A stretch of DNA of 32,333 nucleotides from an uncultured Acidimicrobiales bacterium (lineage in GTDB: Bacteria; Actinomycetota; Acidimicrobiia; Acidimicrobiales; AC-14), in contig CADCTB010000030.1 in the NCBI GenBank assembly GCA_902805665.1, positions 1-32,333 of the forward strand, written 5' to 3'. Within the stretch, counting starts at the first letter, position 1, and the number at the start of each line of letters is the position of its first letter. Below the pieces are notes generated by a model that saw only the letters and a program-made list of their open reading frames with translations, searched no databases and was not told the DNA's origin. The translations under genes and the position numbers were made by a program. Positions 32,111-32,333 of this stretch are shown in pieces.

Positions 32111-32333
32111 GCCGGCGGCTGGGGTGGCCGGCGCTCGGTGCTCTGGCGCTGGCCACCGCCCTGACGGCCTGCGGGGACAGCGGGCCGACCAAGGCGGACT
32201 TCGTGGCCAAGGCCGACGGGTCCTGCGCGGCGGGCAACACCGCCATCTCGAGCGCGGCCAAGCCCACCAACGCCCCCCAGGTGGCGACCGCGGCGGGCAC
32301 CGCCGTCTCCACCGTCGACGGCCAGGTGGCCAT
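31344..32333. repeat. 127-bp identical direct repeat in the two lipoprotein genes
   Basis: Positions 31344-31470 and 32207-32333 match base for base at an offset of 863, and the match is cut only by the window edge. Upstream the alignment continues at the same offset (from about 31295/32158) with a few changes. This points to recent duplication or gene conversion. Confidence 0.9.
32107..32333 (+). CDS. Paralogous lipoprotein, N-terminal part (cut by window edge)
   Basis: The ATG at 32107 overlaps the upstream stop as ATGA. The first 75 codons encode a signal with lipobox LTAC, then CGDSGPTKADFVAKADGSC and on, nearly the same as the first repeat of the upstream protein. From 32207 to the window end (127 bases) the DNA is identical to 31344-31470. 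The signal-peptide part differs, so the copies are not a simple whole-gene duplication. The rest is outside the window. Confidence 0.8.
   Translation, partial: MSRRLGWPALGALALATALTACGDSGPTKADFVAKADGSCAAGNTAISSAAKPTNAPQVATAAGTAVSTVDGQVA

Overview
The window is high-GC chromosomal DNA with actinobacterial gene order. A WhiG/FliA-type sigma factor and an M23-like secreted protein sit just upstream of rpsB-tsf-pyrH-frr-cdsA-dxr-rseP-ispG, and a DUF2469-type gene sits next to yraN. The long disordered N-terminus on CdsA and the general gene style suggest a deep-branching actinobacterium, perhaps Acidimicrobiia. That placement is inference from gene order and protein features, not from a marker-gene comparison.

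Layout, left to right. 1-2.7 kb: a minus-strand translation/transcription operon rimP-nusA-ylxR-infB (infB cut by the window edge), with a terminator-like hairpin in the rimP leader. 2.8-9.8 kb: a variable segment with a secreted beta-helix protein, a heterodimer-like pair of ABC exporters, a protein with a DinB-like C-terminus (all plus strand), then a two-gene membrane/extracytoplasmic unit and a methyltransferase (minus strand). 10.5-19.8 kb: the minus-strand core cluster rpsB-tsf-pyrH-[two micro-ORFs]-frr-cdsA-dxr-rseP-ispG, coupling translation factors and UMP kinase with phospholipid and isoprenoid (MEP) synthesis. 20-27.3 kb: the minus-strand comM-dprA-xerC-whiG-(LytM/lipase fusion)-(beta-propeller lipoprotein) series. 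27.4-28.7 kb: a plus-strand insert with a 37-residue membrane peptide, rpiB and a secreted protein. 28.7-31.2 kb: the minus-strand trmD-rplS-lepB and DUF2469-yraN genes. 31.2 kb to the end: two tandem plus-strand lipoprotein genes, the second cut by the window edge.

Most genes are tightly packed, with ATGA, TTGA or TGATG overlaps that imply translational coupling. The less ordinary signals are: (i) a 65-bp tandem duplication between pyrH and frr that makes two 22-codon micro-ORFs, each with a perfect Shine-Dalgarno and each coupled by ATGA to the next start, ending at frr; (ii) a perfect WhiG/FliA-type -10 box (GCCGATAA) with a near-consensus -35 in front of the lipoprotein pair, in the same window as the whiG-like gene; (iii) a 127-bp identical tract shared by the two lipoprotein genes; (iv) a roughly 450-residue disordered extension on CdsA; (v) a secreted fusion of a metal-site-degenerate LytM domain with an alpha/beta hydrolase; and (vi) two genes, ylxR and a methyltransferase, with no canonical start codon ahead of their conserved N-termini. 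I see no CRISPR array, insertion sequence, tRNA or rRNA. No gene-free stretch exceeds 300 bases.
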